A DNA stretch of 64,000 nt from Ostrinia nubilalis (lineage: Eukaryota > Arthropoda > Insecta > Lepidoptera > Crambidae). Position numbers and translations under genes: made by a program. Of the stretch, positions 22,671-36,100 are shown in pieces. The DNA lies in the NCBI RefSeq assembly GCF_963855985.1, contig NC_087099.1, forward strand, positions 3,998,001 through 4,062,000. Direction: 5' to 3'. The notes below the pieces were generated by a model. It did no database searches. It was not told where the DNA came from and saw only the letters and a program-made list of their open reading frames with translations. Each line of letters starts with the position of its first letter. Position 1 is the stretch's first letter.

Positions 22671-23324
22671 CTTACCCTACGACAAATCGCTTCCTCTTTG
22701 ATTTTACTTCCACAGGTATTTTTTAAATTAAATTTTTCCTGTGTTATAAAACATGGCACATGTAAAGCTCGACCTAATTTGACTTCGACGACACTCCGCT
22801 CACATCCAGCGCCAAATTGACAATTTTACTCAATTACTGATTTTACTCAATTACCGATTCTGTTTGCTCTCAGCTCAGGGGAAACATGTAAGATGTAATT
22901 TACAACATTATTTATTCATGGTGATCTGTGTGAAAGGTAAACCATTTTTGCCTTAACCAAAAGATTTGAAATCTTAATAAGTTTTCAAGAGTTATCTTGC
23001 GAAGTTTATAGACTCAATCAGTTAGGCCCTGTTCTTTGACTCCAATCAATCAGCTTATTATAAGTTTTGAAGTTAACCGTACCTATCTGAAATTAGTGAA
23101 TACGTTGTGTAATTGGAACGGATGTCTGCTATCGAAGCATCCCTTTTTAAACTTTCCAGACACCTAATAATGGAAGCTATTACTCCAATAAATTAATGAG
23201 AACATTCATAATTAAAATAATAGTCTGAGAATCTTTAAAATGTAGTCTCTTCTCTAAACTTACGTTAAAGAGCAGGGAAAACGCTTCCAACTACAGGAAT
23301 TACATAGGGGACAGATAGATCAAG
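22671..23324. other. Intron without genes
   Basis: AT-rich intron with no supported feature. Confidence 0.5.
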
Positions 23325-24619
23325 GACTTACCATCATCACTGTCCTGGGATTGCAGGTGGCGAAGGAAGAGAACCATCGATCATGGAATGAACCACTCAG
23401 GAACAAAAGCTATAAGCTCTTCAGTCATTTTTTGGAACTGTACGAGGCGGAGAAAGAATTCAATCAAAGAGGGGCCAGATAAGGACTTATCATCGGCTCT
23501 TCAGTTTCTGCACGAGACGCACTCAGGTCATGATCTCGATCACAGGCTCGGTGTCGTCATAATTTTCTGGATGAGGAGGCTGTGGTGCGTTCGTTGACGG
23601 ACAGGGGTGACGCTCGCAGCGATGGGAATCAAAGAGGGGATAGATTCAAGACTTACCATTGGACAGTCAGTGTTCGTCTGGCATCCAACGGGGTGAAGAA
23701 AGAAATACATTGACTGTGGAATCAAGGACTTACAATCGGCTCGTCAGTGTTCTTCTGGAACTGCACGAGGCGCACCCTGGTCACGTTTTCGAACTCGGGC
23801 TCGGTGTCATCATCGTCTTCGGGAGGGGGGGCGGTGGTGCGTCCGTTGACTAGTGGGGGGATGCTCGCAGAAACAAACTCGGGAATTAGAGAGGGGACAG
23901 ATCCAGGACTTACCATTGGACAGTCAGTGTTCTTCTGGCATCCAACGGGGTGAAGAACGAAATACATTGACTGTGGAATCAAGGACTTACCATTGGTTCG
24001 TCAGTGTTCTTCTGGAACTGCACGAGGCGCACCCTGGTCACGTTCTCGAACTCGGGCTCGGTGTCGTCATCATCTTCGGGAGGGGGGGGGGGGGGGGGGG
24101 GGCGGTGGTGCGTCCATTGACGGGCGGGGGTGACGCTCGCAGCAACGGGAGTAAAAGAGGGGGTAGGTGGAAAGATGAGGACTTACCATTAACTCATCAG
24201 TGTTCTTCTGCACGTGGCGCTCCTAGGTCACTTTCTCGAACTTGAGCTCGGTGTCGTCACCGTCCTCGTAAGGGAGGACAGTAATAAGTCCATTGACGGA
24301 TGGAAGGGACGCTCGCAGCGACGGGTGTCAAAACCGGGACAGATGGATAGATCAGGACTTACCATTGGCTCGTCAGTGTTCTTCTGGAACTGCACGAGGC
24401 GCACCCTGGTCACGTTCTCGAACTCGGGCTCGGTGTCGTCATCATCTTCGGGAGGGGGGGCGGTGGTGCGTCCGTTGACTAGTGGGGGGATGCTCGCAGA
24501 AACAAACTCGGGAATTAGAGAGGGGACAGATCCAGGACTTACCATTAGCCATTCAGTGTTCTTCTGGCATCCAACGGGGTGAAGAAAGAAATACATTGAC
24601 TGTGGAATCAAGGACTTAC
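23325..24619 (-). repeat. Tandem array of partial copies of the CASK L27-PDZ linker exon (exon-tail array)
   Basis: Six or more copies of the 3' part of the exon at 24620-24811, each with its GTAAGTCC donor, lie directly downstream in the intron. Copies start near 23480, 23735, 23992, 24185 and 24361. A shorter sub-copy (QKNTD followed by the donor) lies near 23655, 23915 and 24540. Copies code in minus sense for [20 protein letters not shown] and keep long open frames (for example 24228-24611). One copy has an expanded G run of about 21 bases (near 24082-24102). Copies further left are more diverged. Confidence 0.9.
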
Positions 24620-24811
24620 CATCGGCTCGTCAGTGTTCTTCTGGAACTGCACGAGGCGCACCCTGGTCACGTTCTCGAACTCGGGCTCGGTGTCGTCATC
24701 ATCTTCGGGAGGGGGGGCGGTGGTGCGTCCGTTGACGGGCGGGGGGGACGCTCGCAGCGACTCCTCGCCGTACACCTCGCGGGCGACCACATCGTGCGCC
24801 TGTAGTAGGGC
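24620..24811 (-). CDS. CASK: CASK exon: end of L27 region, acidic linker, start of PDZ
   Basis: A 192-bp exon, phase 0 at both ends; acceptor TTGTTACAG, donor ATG|GTAAGT. It codes for [20 protein letters not shown], a Pro/Asp-rich linker ([14 protein letters not shown]) and [18 protein letters not shown]. ALLQxHDVVAxEVY is the end of the second L27 domain of [18 protein letters not shown] leads into the PDZ loop. This is the most upstream CASK exon found here. Its neighbour array holds partial copies of it. Confidence 0.96.
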
Positions 24812-24828
24812 CTGTAACAAAACAATTA

Positions 24829-26144
24829 GGGGGCGTCCATAAATTACGTGAGACAATTTTGGCCATTTTTCAACCCCCCCGCCCCCCTTGGTGAGATTTG
24901 GTGAGATTTTGCCTGACCCCCTCCCCCACCCCCCTAATCTCACGTGATATTTAATAAAATGCCTATTTTTCGAGTCTTATAGATTTATATGAAAAAATCA
25001 ATAACCCAGTGTCGCACCACACGCAGTGCAGGGTTCCGTAGCTTCCCGTCGTTTAGTAAGACAAGCAATGAGCCACTGTAGAGTAAGGTCCTGTCACTTG
25101 CTAGTAGCGAAGACAGTGGCACCAACTGGTGAGCGCTAAAGTGGTAGGAGGACTATCGCATTTGCACTCATCAAGATGGCGCCACTGTAGAGTAAGGTCC
25201 TGTCAATCGCCAGGGGTGCTAACTGTTAAGTATAAAAACGATAGCCCTCATTGCTTCAACCTAAGACCAGTTTTTTGATTCATAGTTAAAATAACTAATA
25301 GTTAAATTTTGCTACTAATGGTTAAATATTAATAAAATGTAAACTAATAGTTAAAAAAATGTACTAAAAGTCAAGTTAAACATTGTTATAAACATTTTTT
25401 TTTTCTGTTATTTAACAACTTGTCATTTGACATCTGTCAAATTTGACTATTCATTACTTTAACTACGAATACATAATATTTTCATACGTATGTAATGACA
25501 TTTTTTAGGGTTCCGTAGTCCTACCGTAGTCCTTCCGTAACCCTTATAGTTTCGATATGTCTGTCTGTCTGTCCGAGGTTTCGCTTGGAAACTATTGGCA
25601 CTGGGGAGCTGTAATTTTGTGAAGGTATGTATATTAATCACGCCGACAAAACGGTAAAATAGAGTTTTGAAAAAAAAATATTCTAGGGTAGCTCCCCTGC
25701 ATGTAAAGTGGGGATGAATTTTTTCAAGGAAAACTATAACGGTTAAGATACATTACTTAGTTTAAGAGTAATAGTCATTTGACTCATTTGTATTATACAA
25801 TTTCTTAACCAGTAAAAAATCCTTAGAAGAAAATATGTATGAAAACTGACTTTAGATGAAGTATTTGCTTGCTTCTGAAACATATTGTGGTAACGAACGA
25901 CAGACAACTACGGAATTTTTAGTTTAATTTGATTAGACTGTTTAGAATAAATTGTCATTATCATCATAAAAAAAACATTTTTTTACTTCAATAACCCAGT
26001 TTTCTGGCAATTTTACTCTATTTTTTGCGGGAAAAATTACGTGATATTTTCCGAGACCCCCCCTCTCCCCCACGTGAGATTTAGTGAGGTTTTCGTTGAC
26101 CCCCTCCCCCCCCTAAAAGTCTCACGTAATTTATGGACGCCCCC
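24829..26144. mobile_element. Non-autonomous DNA element, PIF/Harbinger-like
   Basis: Terminal inverted repeats GGGGGCGTCCATAAATTACG, then TGAGAC (24829-24854 and complement ending at 26144), flanked by TTA at 24826-24828 and 26145-26147. A 3-bp TTA duplication fits PIF/Harbinger-type transposition. No transposase frame is present. Inside, GTTCCGTAG ... GTCTGTCTGTCTGTCCG (25030 and 25497-25580) belongs to another dispersed repeat. Confidence 0.7.
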
Positions 26145-26487
26145 TTAGGTTAGGATTTCGTAGAAAGAAATCTGTCATCAGTGAATTTTTGGTCAGTTGG
26201 GTTTGGGTTTTAGCCACAGAATAAGTAATAGTACAGGTACAGAAGGATTACTCCGCAAGACGATTTAAATAAATGCGAGTCTTGCTACGACGCGATACAG
26301 TGGAATTCAGCTCGCACAGCACTACGTACCTACAATTTTATTCACCTACAAGTTTTGTCTCTTTCTATCGCGTGCCTCTGAACTCTTCTTACGCTGTTAG
26401 GGTTGCTGTCTAGTGAAAAAATAATTAATCTACTTATTTGTAATGAGGTACGTATGTAGGTAAGTATGCGTTCATTATGGAAAACCT

Positions 26488-26545
26488 TGGGAGAGGCCTT
26501 TGTCCAGCAGTGGACGTCATTTGGCTGAAACGAACGAACGAATTC
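26488..26545 (+). mobile_element. RTE LINE tail fragment
   Basis: The stretch CTTTGTCCAGCAGTGGACGT, CATTTGGCTGAAACGAACGAACG is the last part of the RTE family also seen at 3350 and 4081. Confidence 0.75.
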
Positions 26546-26759
26546 TGAGCAGTAGTCATGGTAGGTTAGGTTCCTATACTATCCTAAGAATTATTGATTA
26601 CCTACATGGCCAACATACCTTTCAGCATCTTTGGGAAGCGAAAAAAAAGATAAATCCGGTAGATTTCTTTTCGAATTTTAACACCCGAACGCCGCACAAT
26701 ATTTCTTTCTCTTTATGTCCATTTTCAAATAATACTTCGATCATAGAATTATAATCATA

Positions 26760-27130
26760 CTACAACGCACGCCAGCGTCCTGACGGGCGCGCGCGTGACA
26801 CTCGACTGATATAATACCCGCCGGCGGGGCGCTTCGCTGTAGGTAATTATCGGATGTACCGCGCGGAGTGAGCCAGGCCTGTTTTAGCCCGATACCGACT
26901 ACACACAGCCGCTTTGTCGTTCGCTGTTTATAGTTTACCCATGCGCGGAAAGTATGTATTTCTACGTGCGTGCCATGCATGCCATGCCATGTACCATGCG
27001 TGCGGAGCATGCTCCAAACGGGCGTATATGGATGAAAACGTGTAAGGGGCCCGCGTACGCACTGGGCTATGTCTCATATACATATTATTATGTGACATGT
27101 CACACGTACAAGGCCTCACGTATGCCACGT
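26760..27130. promoter_or_regulatory. CpG-rich patch, possible promoter
   Basis: This is the only long GC- and CpG-rich patch in the repeat-rich middle of the window. On the minus strand it holds TATTATATCAGTCGAGTG, a TATA-like stretch with a TCAGT initiator-like match, then GTGTCACGCGCGCGCC. It could start a short CASK transcript upstream of the exon at 24620-24811. No coding first exon was found, so this is a guess from composition and motifs. Confidence 0.25.
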
Positions 27131-28381
27131 GGCAAAGTGACCTTTAATGGATAAAGGGCTTAAAATGAAATTAGCGAGTCAGGTGGCTTTGTTTATTTAT
27201 TTACATTTCACAGTTCGTACACAGATTTACGAGTCATGATGTAAGATAGAGTATTGAAAAATTTCTTTCAGCAGATATCGCTATAATAGAGACAGATTCC
27301 AATAACCTCTCAAGGCAATAAAAACAGTCTATATTTACTGAGGACTGACTCAAAATCCAATTTGAACTTTGTTTATTCCTCTGCAGGCCATAACTGCATG
27401 CGATTGAAAATCTGGAAGGTCCAGAACGGTCACGGATTATTGGCCGAATATCGAGGTTGCGCCGAAGCCAGCCGGCCGAAAAATGAAAGAGGCTCCCGAT
27501 TAGGCTTGCCAGATCGTCGGGTTTTTTTTGTATGTGCTCACGATTCCCGGGAGCTCTCCATATTAGCGTCTCATGCCGCATTTGGCGTATGCAAGGGCTT
27601 TGCGGGATCCAGTAATGCAGGTTCCCGCAAAACTGGACTGTCGCGTGAACACACTTGTGTTTGTAATTCGAATTACAAATTCGAACTGATCGGATTTTTG
27701 CGGGACACTACGAACGGGAACTTCATGTGAACATTACTACAAAAACACGTATACTTACTAATCATTTAAACAACAGTTCCTGCCAAAAATAGGATAACGG
27801 ATGTCTCCGTGGAAACAAACCTTCACAATAATGGTGATCAAACCAACCAAAGTCCCAAAATCCCGAAAATATACTTTTTTCTGCCGATAATCGGGAGTCT
27901 GAACATTTTATCTGGCAACCCTACTCCCGATACTCCAAAATCAGTGAAGCAAAACATTCACAATGCCTAGACTGAAGTGAATAAATGGAGTTTTCATAGA
28001 TCTAGGTTGTGTTACGTATTTTAATACTGCATCGTACAGTTTGATATTACAGTTGCGGACATGTTTGCTCGTTTACAATTCAATGGAATCTGTATACACT
28101 AAAGTTTAAGCTTTTTACTGCATTTCAATTTTAGTAAGTACGCCCATAAAATCATACATACTTATGACTACTTCTTTGTTGCTGTCCCCATACACGGGAC
28201 ACTATCTCCCTATGACTGAACCCATCCCTTTAAAAGGTTGAAGGAATAAATGATGATGGTCGTTAGCAATGACCGAGCAGTGTCATAATGCGGATGGTCT
28301 TTGCCAATATGGAAGTCAACGATAATGTAGCTAGTTACAGAATTTAGTTTTTTATCGAGTTATGCAGTAGTTAAATACATA

Positions 28382-28531
28382 CGCCCGTATTCACAAACGA
28401 TGCTTGCTTATGTGAAGCAGCAAATCGAACGTAGGTACAGCGTTGAATAGAGCTCTGTGATTGGTTCGTGTGTCACCCTGTGCGTCCACGCGCACTGTGA
28501 GACCTCATAGTAATGTTTGTGAATACGGGCG
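28382..28531. mobile_element. MITE with CGCCCGTATTCACAAAC ends
   Basis: A 150-bp element with 17-bp perfect inverted ends (CGCCCGTATTCACAAAC at 28382-28398 and its complement ending at 28531). No coding capacity. Confidence 0.75.
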
Positions 28532-31500
28532 ATAGATATTAGAAACCGCTAAGCTTTAAAATAAGACATCTTTACCAACACCTAAGCGCTGGTAGTGCCT
28601 AAACGAGAGCCAAACTTTAGTCAAAATTATCTTTAATTTCATTTAGTTATCAAGTCACGCCCGCCCTTGGCTTTCACAGTACCTAAATGTACATTAGTTT
28701 CGTCAAAGCATTAAAAGAACACACTTTTTTAATCGAATTTAGAAGCTGCTAAGTCATTTTAATGTTTTATGAAACATAGCAACAGCACAAACAAAAGCGG
28801 CGAATTTTATCAGGACCCTTTAATGGACGTCTACTAATAAAACTCGACCTTAAACAATTTCACAGGTCGGGGAGCGAGTCCTTCCATCACATTCCATATC
28901 CTCGATTACACATCCAATCCAATGTAAAACGCAGTAAAATTCTTATTAACGAAACAACATTACCGTTAATCGGATTCCGAAAGTCGTAAACATTTTAGGG
29001 TAAAAGGGAAAAATAAACGAAACAAACTTCCCCAATTTCGGGGAATCAACATCTAATATGCGTAATTGGTAGCACTAGCGCTATACCCCGTGCTAAACAC
29101 GTGGAGGTGCTGGGAGCGAGATAAAACTAGGAAGTACAGTCAGGTTCATAAACCAGGATCAATCGTGCGGAAATCTCACACAAATAAGGTACTTAAGTAT
29201 AGCGAAATTTTACGGAAATTTAAGTAGATTTTTTGCTTTCTGATAAGTAACATTACCGCCACCAACCGGCCATTGAGGAAATCATTGGGGGAGGCCTACC
29301 TATATTCAGCAGTGCACGTCTTATAGTTGAAATGATGATGATGGTGAAGTGACATAATTCGCCAGTTCAAAGAAACACAATTGGTTTAAAATATTTTAAG
29401 CGCAGTTTCAGTAACTGTATCCCTTCAAGATGTCTGTATTGCAACTTAAAATCTTTTACCGGCGATGCCTGCATTACAGCTTACGTCTTGTTATCCTCAA
29501 ATACAATCTCTCCTTGGCAGAGATTTAACAAGAACAAGCGAATTTGTCCCCTAGTTAAACCCCATCTGTATTATAGCTTTTCTGAAGCGGAAATTATAAA
29601 CATCTCTTATTCTCGTGGATGAGCGCTGATCTTTCTTGCATGGGTAGAAGATGTTTGTATGAAGTTTGCGTCATAAATTAAGCAAAATCTCCTTAAGGGG
29701 CTCCTTTAGATTAGCGGTTTTCGGATAAGCTTGTTTTTGCAAGCGCTCATTTTCAGAAGCCTCATACGAGCGTAGGCGGTCTATAAATCTATTCGCGTTG
29801 TTGAATTTTTAGTCTTAAGCTGAAAGCACTTGACAAAGCACAGAAAAAAAAACTAACTTGGGAGCCTCTAGCTAGTTTATGATTTCACGCTTCGGGCTGT
29901 AAATATGTAATCTGAAATACCTGTATTTAGTTAATCTAAAAATAGCCTCATAATATCTAAAGACTAAATATTCCCAAATGTTTTTCTTAGTCGACTGTAC
30001 TGCCCCAGGGCCGGATCCTAGCAAATAGAGCTTAAATAACATCGCTTATTTCTTCCCGGCACGTCTGTTTCTAGAAACATGAATTGGAAACCAATTCTGA
30101 AACGAGAAATAGACTAATGTTTATTTATTTGTTTTACACAAATGAAATTATGGGGCAGGAAGTACAAAACCTACATGGCATACAATTTTTAGAGCCTTCT
30201 TTGGTCTTCATTATAAGAAAAGCTCTATTCATCATCATCATCATTTCAGCCATAGGACGTCCACTGCTGAACATAGGCCTCCCCTAATGCTTTCCAATCT
30301 CTATGCTACAATAATATTGTCCTATAATTTACTTACACTTACACGACCTTTCATTTCAATCAAATTTCAGGTTAGGATTACCTAGAACTTCTGTCACAAG
30401 ACAGTGGGATACAAAATTTAAAAGAGAGCTGTGTAAGAAATGCATATCACCGTACTTCATCACTTAATAAACTAGGTAGGTGTCTCTTTTCAAACAAAGG
30501 TACGGTGACTCATCAATATGATCCATCGGAGGACAATCTATCATTGTCCTAGAACGTTATCCAATATTGTCAGAAAGAAACAATACCTACCGTCATTATG
30601 TAGCTGAAAGAGTTGTTCCACTTTGGTACTATAAGTACTAAACAACTGAAAATATAATTATTGATGTCTCTATAAGCCTTTCTGTTATCCATCAATCAGT
30701 CAGACTTTGCATTGTCATCTCTGAACTTCAGTTGAACCTTTGAATTGGGCTAATTCAATTTGTACTTTTGATTATACCTATTTACAGAGATGTACCTAAT
30801 AAAAGAGGGTCCAAATAAAATAAGGTAGAAAAAGAAGACGAGAGATCTTATATGACTTCTTTCGCTACTAATGAGTACTATGCAAAGAGTAAATGGGAGA
30901 TAAATTGTCATAAAACTAACGAAATATGAACAATTTTCTTCACATAAAACATTTTAATCTGTCCACAAGCTTGTAAAATACAATTCTCTTTAAAGGAAAC
31001 GGGTAACATTAAACGTATATTTCGCTTAAGCCTAAACATACAGCGCTGACCAATTTTAAAGCATTTATTCGCGTGTCTTCAAATGCAAGAATTCCACACG
31101 TACAGAGCTTTTCATATGGTAATATTAAAATGAACACAGCAACATTGCAGCTCGTTAAATAGGTTTTTGGCGTTAATTTACGTCCTATGTAAAAAATAAA
31201 ATCAGGAAATGACTACATTTTTACGTGTATAACAGCAGGATACAATACAATTTTGTAAGCAATGATTGATTTTCGATTATGCCTAGTTTCAGGCAGTGCG
31301 AGTTGTGATAATTTTTCTACTTGTACAAAGTATAGAGCCTAATATTACTACAGATAATAGACCGTATGTTACTCATGCCGTGTAAAAACATCATACAAAT
31401 TGATACGAGTACGTGACGTATTTCGCATATAGGCTATGCTAATACTCGTTCGTATAAACAGGAATTTTACGACGATGGATGGAGGATGTACTTAGGGTAC

Positions 31501-33010
31501 TGATCAGATTATTAAATTATGAAATCCTCGGATTTAAAGCTGTATTAACTCATTGAATGCCGTTTAATTGACTGTCTCATGGAGTGGAAATCACCTGGTC
31601 CATCCATAATGTGATTACGGCAATCATGAAACCGCCAACTGAATGTGATGGAAGAATGAGTATCAATTTTATGGCGATTCCGCTTCTTTTGTTGAAAGGT
31701 ACAACCTCAGGAATTGAATAATATTTACTCATTGAACTGAACAGTTATTGTCAAAATAAGCCGTGAGTAGTATACAACGTATTTGCATGGGCCTCATAAG
31801 AACTTCTTCCATGTCCATTAAAATAGGTCGTGTGGGTGTGTGTGTACCCATCTACGTGTGAACTTCCTACTCATTATGAAATGAATCTTTCGTATCTGAC
31901 GTTTTCACGCCTAAAACCGTTGAACCAATATTGATTAATTTTAGTATAGTATAACTATTAGTGGACATCTACACCACTATACTCGTACATAATATAATTT
32001 GTTGTTGATATTTATAAGTGGTGCAAGAAACTCATAGTTAAACTGAGGTGACTTGCCTAAAAACGGTCATTGGTTCGAGTCTCTCAAGGGACAAAATTAA
32101 ATGTGTAATTAAGAGTTGCCCAAATCGTGTTCTCAAATCAAGGTTCTTGTTTCAAGGTTCACGTGGAGTAATAAAGGAAAATTAGACAGCCATACAGTAC
32201 CTACTTATTCTGTGGCCATACTGTATTTTTAGAACAGTTAAGTTAAACAATGATGAAAATACTTAAATTTCTCAAAAAATCCTTGTTATTTTCTCTTCTC
32301 TCATTAATTATTAATTGTGAGTACTTTTACTAGTATCTTTCAGGCTTGATTAGTTTCATTTTTAGTCAAAGTAAAAAAGGTATCTAACTAAATAGCTAAA
32401 TAAATCTTCTAGCATTTCCATCTGATAGGAAACGTTCCACCTTCAGTTCTAAGTTGTGTATTTCTTCAGGGATAACAATAAAACTGCAGTTTAGTGCACA
32501 AAGCGAATAGTTCAAGCGCGGCTGAGAACACTCAACTGAGTTACGAATTTAGTTGTCAGGCCTTTGAAAGTTAAGTTAGTGTAGCTCTTCAAGAATAAGA
32601 AGTTTAACATTTAGACGATTTCGGCAGTTATCAACACGGAAGTACCTATTGTAAAGACAAGCGCACGGCAAGGTAATCACTGTTGGGCTTTATAAGGAGC
32701 AAGTTTGCAAAAAAATTCGTCTGTACATTAGGAACGGAAAAAGACTCAAATCAAGTAAAACGCTGCAGCGTCTTATCAAGTTATGATAAGTGCTATTTTG
32801 TAAATAAATGTATTTAGTCTGTTTACTTAGTAGGGTGTCATCGGGTCATTTAGTCTCCACTGAAGGAGCACGACCCTCTAACTTCTCAGAGGCAAATGGA
32901 GGACCTGAATTTTATAGGCAGACAAATTAATATATCTAGAACTAGGCCGCAAAATGTTTTTTGCATACACACAGCAAAGTTACGCGCATTATTAGGCAGC
33001 TAAGCAGTAA
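28532..33010. other. Long stretch without recognisable genes
   Basis: AT-rich DNA, intronic or intergenic. Small fragments of a second LINE family (GGGGGAGGCCTACCTATATT near 29288, and its reverse near 30240-30290) are present. No exon with convincing splice sites and family resemblance was found. Confidence 0.45.
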
Positions 33011-33011
33011 C

Positions 33012-33155
33012 TAGGTGGACCGACAATCTGGTGAAGGTCGCGTGATGTGCCTGGATGCAAGCGGCGCAGGACCGGTCTTTGTGGAAATCTTTGGGGGAGG
33101 CCTTTGTCCAATGTCCACCATTGGACGTCATTCGGCTGAAACGAACGAAGCAGTA
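33012..33155 (+). mobile_element. RTE LINE tail fragment
   Basis: GGTGGACCGACAATCTGGTG through GCGGCGCAGGACCGGTCTTT to CGGCTGAAACGAACGAA: the 3' end of the RTE family seen at 3350, with a small internal duplication of TGTCCA. Confidence 0.75.
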
Positions 33156-36100
33156 ACTAACGGATTCAGCGGAACTTTTCTAAACAAGAGATGCATCGGA
33201 GGATTGGTCCCATTTAGGGTCCCTTTGCCTAATTTGATGGAAGATTTTATGGTTAAGTACCTCCCAATACGCTAAGAAACAATATCCCGAGACCCGTTAA
33301 CTTGATCCGCAAACTCTGTACAAAACTTCCAGTCGTTTACCGAGTTCTTGATTTACAGCCTCGATTTGTTCATAAATTGCAAAGCGTTCGTAAGTTCCCA
33401 GCTTTCAGTTGTTTCGTAATAATGAAATGTATTAGCATACTCGTACACTTGAGAGTCCTTGTTTTTACCTTTGATGGCAAAACTTCATAATGCTGCAGCT
33501 GTTACAACTTCATTCATTCATCGTCAGTAGGCATATCGATGGAATGTTATTCAACACACAAGTCATTTAGGTGCAGTCAGTGTCTAATAGTAGTTCGTGA
33601 TACCCAAAGTAGCTAAAAAGTTCTACCTAATTTAAATACTATGCAATCACCTCATTTTAATTCACTATACACTCCACGCCGTTTATAGGTAGATATTCCA
33701 CCACCATCTGTGTATTCTATTAGTGATTATTATTATGGTAATTGAACTAGTGATCATAATAAACAGTTTGTCGCAAGATCTCAATAAATCTTTGGAAGTA
33801 TAGAATAAAAATTAAGTCTGAAAACGTTTTATGTTAGTTACGTATAAGATGCTGACTATTTATAGTGTTTTTAATATGTAGCTCTACTTAGCATAAAACA
33901 CACCCACTTCTATTCCTATCCACCCAAGTGATCTATCCGAGTCATGCATAATACCCGACTACAAAGGCACACAATATTTTCCGCAAAATTACAATCCCAA
34001 AAACACTCCAGCGCAAGAGTAATGGTGAACCACGCCGTACATTTCAAAGTTAATCCCGGAACCCAGCGCAATTGCACACAAATTCTTATCAGTTGCTCCT
34101 GAAATGCATCCCGAGCGCCCAACCGGGATACGGCATAGGATAGGTATGACGTGGATTAGCCAAAATGCCGGATTGGAAATGACTGTGATGGAGCTAATGT
34201 GAAATGAAAATGCCTAACGTTCGACAAATGACAATCGAGCCGTTTCATGCCTGAGCGGGTTGAATCTGTTTGAATTTCAGCTTTGTTACAGGAGGTAATA
34301 GGCAAAATTGGCATAAATGCAAGATAATATGAGTTGATGATTTAATATAAAAGAGCAGCGATAGTTGTAAAAAATGTTTTGAAACTTAGTTTTATTAATA
34401 TTTCTTAGGTTTTTTAATTTATAAAGCTTATCTTCAAACACATTTACCTACTTTTGTAAGAGCTGTCGCTCGGCTAGGAAAAGGTCCTGAGGCGGAACAT
34501 GTTTCCACGTAAAAAATCAAGTTTTTACCAACTTCTTTACTATCCGACTAATTATTTGACCGCTAACATTGTTCTTTTTACCCATGTTTGTTTCTATTAT
34601 AAAACTCCGAGACCCGAGCTAATAGAAAATGTACGCACGGCTAGAACGACGACCGCTGGGTTTTTATTTTCAGTGCCTACGTAGTCCGAAGAAGATTTTC
34701 CTACAACTAAAAGGAAAAAATAAATAGAAACGGTCCATTTAAATTCGGATTGAAAGGCAATTGATCGGGACCTGAAAAGAATAAGCCATTATACAATTTG
34801 TAAGGGAAATTGTTCCAGTTTAAAGAATGTTTTGAATAGGCAACGAGGCCAAAGAAACGTAATGAATGGAAAATTGTGCCTAAATAGTAAAAGGTTTGTG
34901 TTTAAATATTGTTTAGGAAGGCCAATAAATAGAAAGATATCTTTTTTGTTACACACAAACTGACAGTCACATTATACTAAAATAATGATAGGTAAATGAA
35001 AAAGCTGTACTTTCCAAATAAGGAAAAAAAATTGTGACGGCTCTCCAAGATAAAAGAAGAAAGGTAAGCAATTATGAAGTACTGAAAATATTAATATTAA
35101 GAAGCATAATAATATGAGAATTTGTATCATTAAAGGCATTTTTATACAAAAGAAATAGACAAAAAAGGTTTTTTAAGCGCATGTTTCAAGTGTGTTCTGT
35201 CTAGAAAATAAAAATGTATTCCAGTCGCGGAACTCCATTATTTATTACCATCTATTGGATTCCGTCCGCGTCTCGTCACTTTATAACGATATCGATGCAA
35301 AATCATAAATCGATTACATTCAACCATTCTGTTTTATTCCGATGCTTGCTTCCGAATCGAATGATTTATCATTAAGCGTTACAGAAATACGGAATTGAAT
35401 TTAAAATATGGAGGAATCAACGATTTGATGCTATAAATAAGATAGGAGTTGCCCATTTATTGGGAATTTTTGCATTGATATTGAGACTTGTATTGTTCCA
35501 AATATACAGCGAAAATAGCATAATCCTTTTTATCTCAATAATAGCTACGTACTACATCAAGAATCATAGGCTTGTCATACGAGTAAGTAAAAGGTCAGTT
35601 AATCAGTTAATTCAGTTTTGTGTACGGATAAATCTAACTTGCTTACAGCTTCCTTGTGGGTCAAACGAATTAGCCAATTATTGCGGAAGTTGGGCAACAT
35701 TCGTTTCCAGAAATGATACTTATGTATGTTATTCCCAATAAGTCTTCCGCGAAAACCGTATACGGTCCAGAACTCACGTCATAAAAAATAAAGTCTTCCC
35801 AAAATGCCCATCTCTGTATCGTCCATGGAATTCTAATAGAACGTTTACAAGTGCCGTTTTGTAGTTTAGTCACGATGTAGGAATCGATCGGTATTAACCC
35901 ACCTTTTATTGGTAGCGATGGAGCTCCGAAATAGGATGGATGCTTTTAATTTGACACGTACTATGGGACTGTAAATTGTGAAGTGGATGAAAATTTAATT
36001 ATTTTTTGTGGTTTCAAATCTGGTATATCGTTATAGAGAAATAGAGTCAGTAAAGCTCACTTCATTACTTCAGTCATAAAATGTCCACTGGTGACCTGAA

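Noticed and set aside
23388..24842. Plus-strand open frames in the second array
   Set aside because: Antisense to the amplified CASK linker exon; openness comes from the source exon.
27234..27730. Overlapping open frames of 115-122 codons on both strands
   Set aside because: No family resemblance, no splice or promoter context; overlap on both strands points to chance in GC-richer DNA.
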